NCBI GenBank assembly: GCA_946699065.1
Contig: CAMPDV010000438.1
Coordinates: forward strand, 208,245 to 272,244
Source: Loxodes magnus
Taxonomy: Eukaryota > Ciliophora > Karyorelictea > Loxodida > Loxodidae
Length of the DNA stretch: 64,000 nucleotides
Reading direction: 5' to 3'
The notes beneath the pieces are model-generated. The model did not search any database and was not told the DNA's origin. It saw only the letters and a program-made list of their open reading frames with translations. This document shows positions 61,631 through 64,000 of the stretch, one piece after another. Every line of letters begins with the position of its first letter. Positions within the stretch are counted from its first letter, which is position 1. A program made the translations under genes and the position numbers.

Positions 61631-61689
61631 TTTAACCTTATTTTAGATTTATTAACTGTCTAAGAGATAATTTTAGTTCTGCTTATTAA

Positions 61690-64000
61690 ATGAAAATTAT
61701 TAAAGTATAATCTGATATTTATTAGAACCTTAGTACTGCTTTATTAGCAAGCTACTCTCAACTTAAATCATCAGTACTATAATCATCAATAATGCAAGAT
61801 TCAATAAGATTCATAAAAGGAGAGAGAAACAGAAACCTGATTGATACTTATAAAGCTAGAATAATTAAGATAATCAAGGCTAATCAAATACGGCTTGAAG
61901 ACAGAAAATGTTATAACAATTAATAGCGTAATAATCAAAGAAAAAGAGTTTAGGTTTCAATTTAAATAAGCTCTTTAATTCTATCTATAGTTAATTCAAA
62001 AATCTAGACGCTAAAATAATCAAATCTTATCTCAAAATTCTAACTAAACTTGCTAAATCAATTAATCCTTCAGAAACCCTTCTGCTACAATGTTATACAG
62101 CTAGACTAATTATAATAAGTAAACCTATCTTTAAATCTAACTTACTTTGCTACATCTAAAAAACTATTGTCATATCAAAATATACTATCACTAATTTACA
62201 TCTAAATTTCAACTACCTTTACAAACCAAATTTATCTAAAACCTTATGACCAGAAAGCTTTTACATACTAATTTGAAGACATAAACGAAGAAAATAAGCT
62301 AGATTTAACATCAAACAGGTATAAAGATACGAAGCACTAAAGGTTAATTCATAGCAAAGCTTACTATGCTAAACCTGAAGAGTAATAGATTACGTAGTAC
62401 TTGAATAATGAAACGAACATTAGAGAAAAAGGGTTTTGAAATAAGAGTAGCATAAAACTGAAGGGAGGAGGTTGTGGAAAATCCAATTAGAATATTATTA
62501 ATTCCCATCAACAAAAAGATCATAGTGATTAAGAAAATTAATAAGATTAAGGAGAGAAGAAAAACGAAAAAGAAACGGAAGAGTAAATTATTTATGAAGA
62601 AGGATTCTAACTATTAAAAGAAGGCATAAATGAATAATAGATGGAGAAAGTTTAAAAAAGAATACAATTGATTCAAAAAATCAATCTAATTAATATCAAA
62701 GAACCATTAGTTTTTATATATAAGCTTATTGAAATTATCTATCATATAAGCATTCTGTAAACTGGTCATAGTTCTTGAAAGAATAAATAGTACGAAACCT
62801 TCCAGAACTATTGGATATTCTTCTTTAGAAGAATGAGAAAAAAGTTTTATTAGTGAAGGAATTAAAAAGGATCTTAAGTCAAAAATTTAAACTGGTTTAA
62901 TGCTAGGAAGAAAAAATATAGTAGGAGGTCTAGAACTTGACTTTGTCTTAAGATACAGTTTGATGACATTGAAAAATATTCCAGATGGCAAGCAAAGTAA
63001 TTACTTTGAACCTTTTTGCAAAATTATAAAAACTGTTTAATTGGTGGTTGCCTTGTAGCATGGTGATTAAGCTTCTGATACAAAAGTGATCACTTTTATA
63101 ATAGATTTTTTCGTGTGAGAACAAATATGGACAAATGAAGAAGTCCAAAAGAAAATAATTTTAGAATAAGAGTTCTAGACATTCTTGCATAGTACCAGTA
63201 AGGTAATAATCCAAAGTTAGTTTTGAATAATTCTAAACTATTGTAGTTAAAGAAGAACTAGACTTAAGATTTAGAGCCTGCTTTCTTCTAAAGCATATGA
63301 TAAAAAACCCTTAAGCTAGCAAAGAATTAATAGAGGGCTCTTGCAAGCTTTTAGAACAATTATGCAATGATAAAGAATGATAAATTCGATACTATGCTAT
63401 GAAAATATTATTAGAACTAAGCTATGAAAATTACTAAGTAGCTAGTAATTATGGAGATAGGATATTTCTATAAAAAAAGGAGATTTCAAATAAAATACTA
63501 AAGAGCATGATCATTGAATTGTTAACTTATCCAGAACATGCCAATTAGCATACATAAACCATAGAATAGAATTGATTAGCACTGAGAGCCATAGTTAGTA
63601 ATTGATAAAAGGAAGTAAAGTATTAGTTTGATAGAAAGCAGGCCTAATTATTGCTTACATTATTATAATGACTAAACTATTTTATTGTAGATAACTTATT
63701 AATATTATAGAATACCAAGCTAAATCATCTAATAGATAATAATTGAAAAAAGAAGAAAAGTGAAAAGAATTAAAAGAGTGCTTTTATCAAATTATTCAAC
63801 TTCATCCTAGCTTATCTGATGCCATTACTAATAAATGAGATGGTTTTTTAAGTTAGAGTAAATAAAACAGAATATCTAGAATAGAAAAGTACTTCAAAAC
63901 TTAATCCTATTATTATTTGGCCAAACATTAAAAGCCATCTGATCTACCTTACTTCAAAAATATGTAAAGATTTTCTGGCTTTTGAATGAGTATGAAAATA
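61690..64000 (+). CDS. Large helical-repeat (HEAT/ARM-like) protein, runs off right edge
   Basis: ATG 61,690 opens 388 codons to TGA 62,854, with internal TGAs read as Trp (KGFWNKSSIK, GHSSWKNK). It includes a Gln/Lys/Glu-rich middle (KKNEKETEEQIIYEEGFQLL) and KINLINIKEPLVFIYKLIEI. After frame changes near 62,800 and 62,895 it continues with IVGGLELDFVLRYSLMTLKN, YFEPFCKIIKTVQLVVALQ, FRACFLLKHMIKNPQASKEL, LCNDKEWQIRYYAMKILLEL and IIQLHPSLSDAITNK. The pattern of paired amphipathic helices with DKEWQIRYYAM resembles HEAT/armadillo repeats. I cannot name the family. Its position after a BIRC6-like E2 leaves open that it belongs to a giant ubiquitin-pathway protein. Confidence 0.5.

Overview
The window reads as nuclear DNA of a ciliate with a rearranged genetic code, most likely a karyorelict (Loxodes-like, NCBI code 27); the heterotrich Condylostoma is the main alternative. 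Under the standard code only short frames exist. If TAA and TAG are read as Gln, long proteins appear. TGA falls on conserved Trp positions: the kinase motifs DIWSLG and QWMAPE in two separate paralogues, and a zinc-knuckle Trp that is TGG in a sister copy. TGA is also the only codon at plausible gene ends, sometimes doubled. Base composition is very AT-rich, and I recognise no intron with confidence.

Layout. (1) 1-15.4 kb is a genic block: a TPR-pseudokinase gene with twelve near-identical 102-bp TPR units (+), a decayed TPR gene (+), a TPR-kinase paralogue (-), a duplicated Lys/Arg-rich gene family (1-1072 and 12.4-13.6 kb, both -), several unknown genes and a degenerate tRNA-Cys-like sequence. 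(2) 15.46-46.16 kb is a 30.7-kb, extremely AT-rich island bounded by ~500-bp terminal inverted repeats (TIRs). Inside are two ~7-kb direct copies, a ~2.1-kb-arm palindrome centred near 30,654, gag/ORF1-like retroposon insertions with target-site duplications, a 215-bp SINE-like insertion, a duplicated acidic-tail protein gene and one 274-codon frame near the right end. No transposase was recognised. (3) 46.4-64 kb is genic again: a Kelch-like gene (-), a 1.6-kb inverted repeat whose arms carry a bacterial/mitochondrial-type large-subunit rRNA fragment, unknown genes, then a ubiquitin cluster. The cluster holds an N-terminally truncated ubiquitin-activating enzyme (E1, 54.3-57.1 kb), a BIRC6-like E2 (57.5-59.4 kb) and an N-terminal E1 fragment directly behind the E2 (59.4-60.1 kb). 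A helical-repeat protein runs off the right end.

How the parts relate. E1 charges ubiquitin and passes it to E2, so this cluster covers two successive steps of one pathway. However, the E1 is split in permuted order and the codon at the E2 catalytic Cys is TGA, so neither is obviously functional as it stands. The TPR kinases look like a local paralogous family of signalling/scaffold proteins in which one member has lost its catalytic residues.

Limits. Many genes contain one-base frame changes, mostly in homopolymer runs. These could be sequencing or assembly errors, or real decay. All frames were read by eye with code-27 assumptions, so ends of unrecognised genes are approximate. In this code a long open frame alone is weak evidence.
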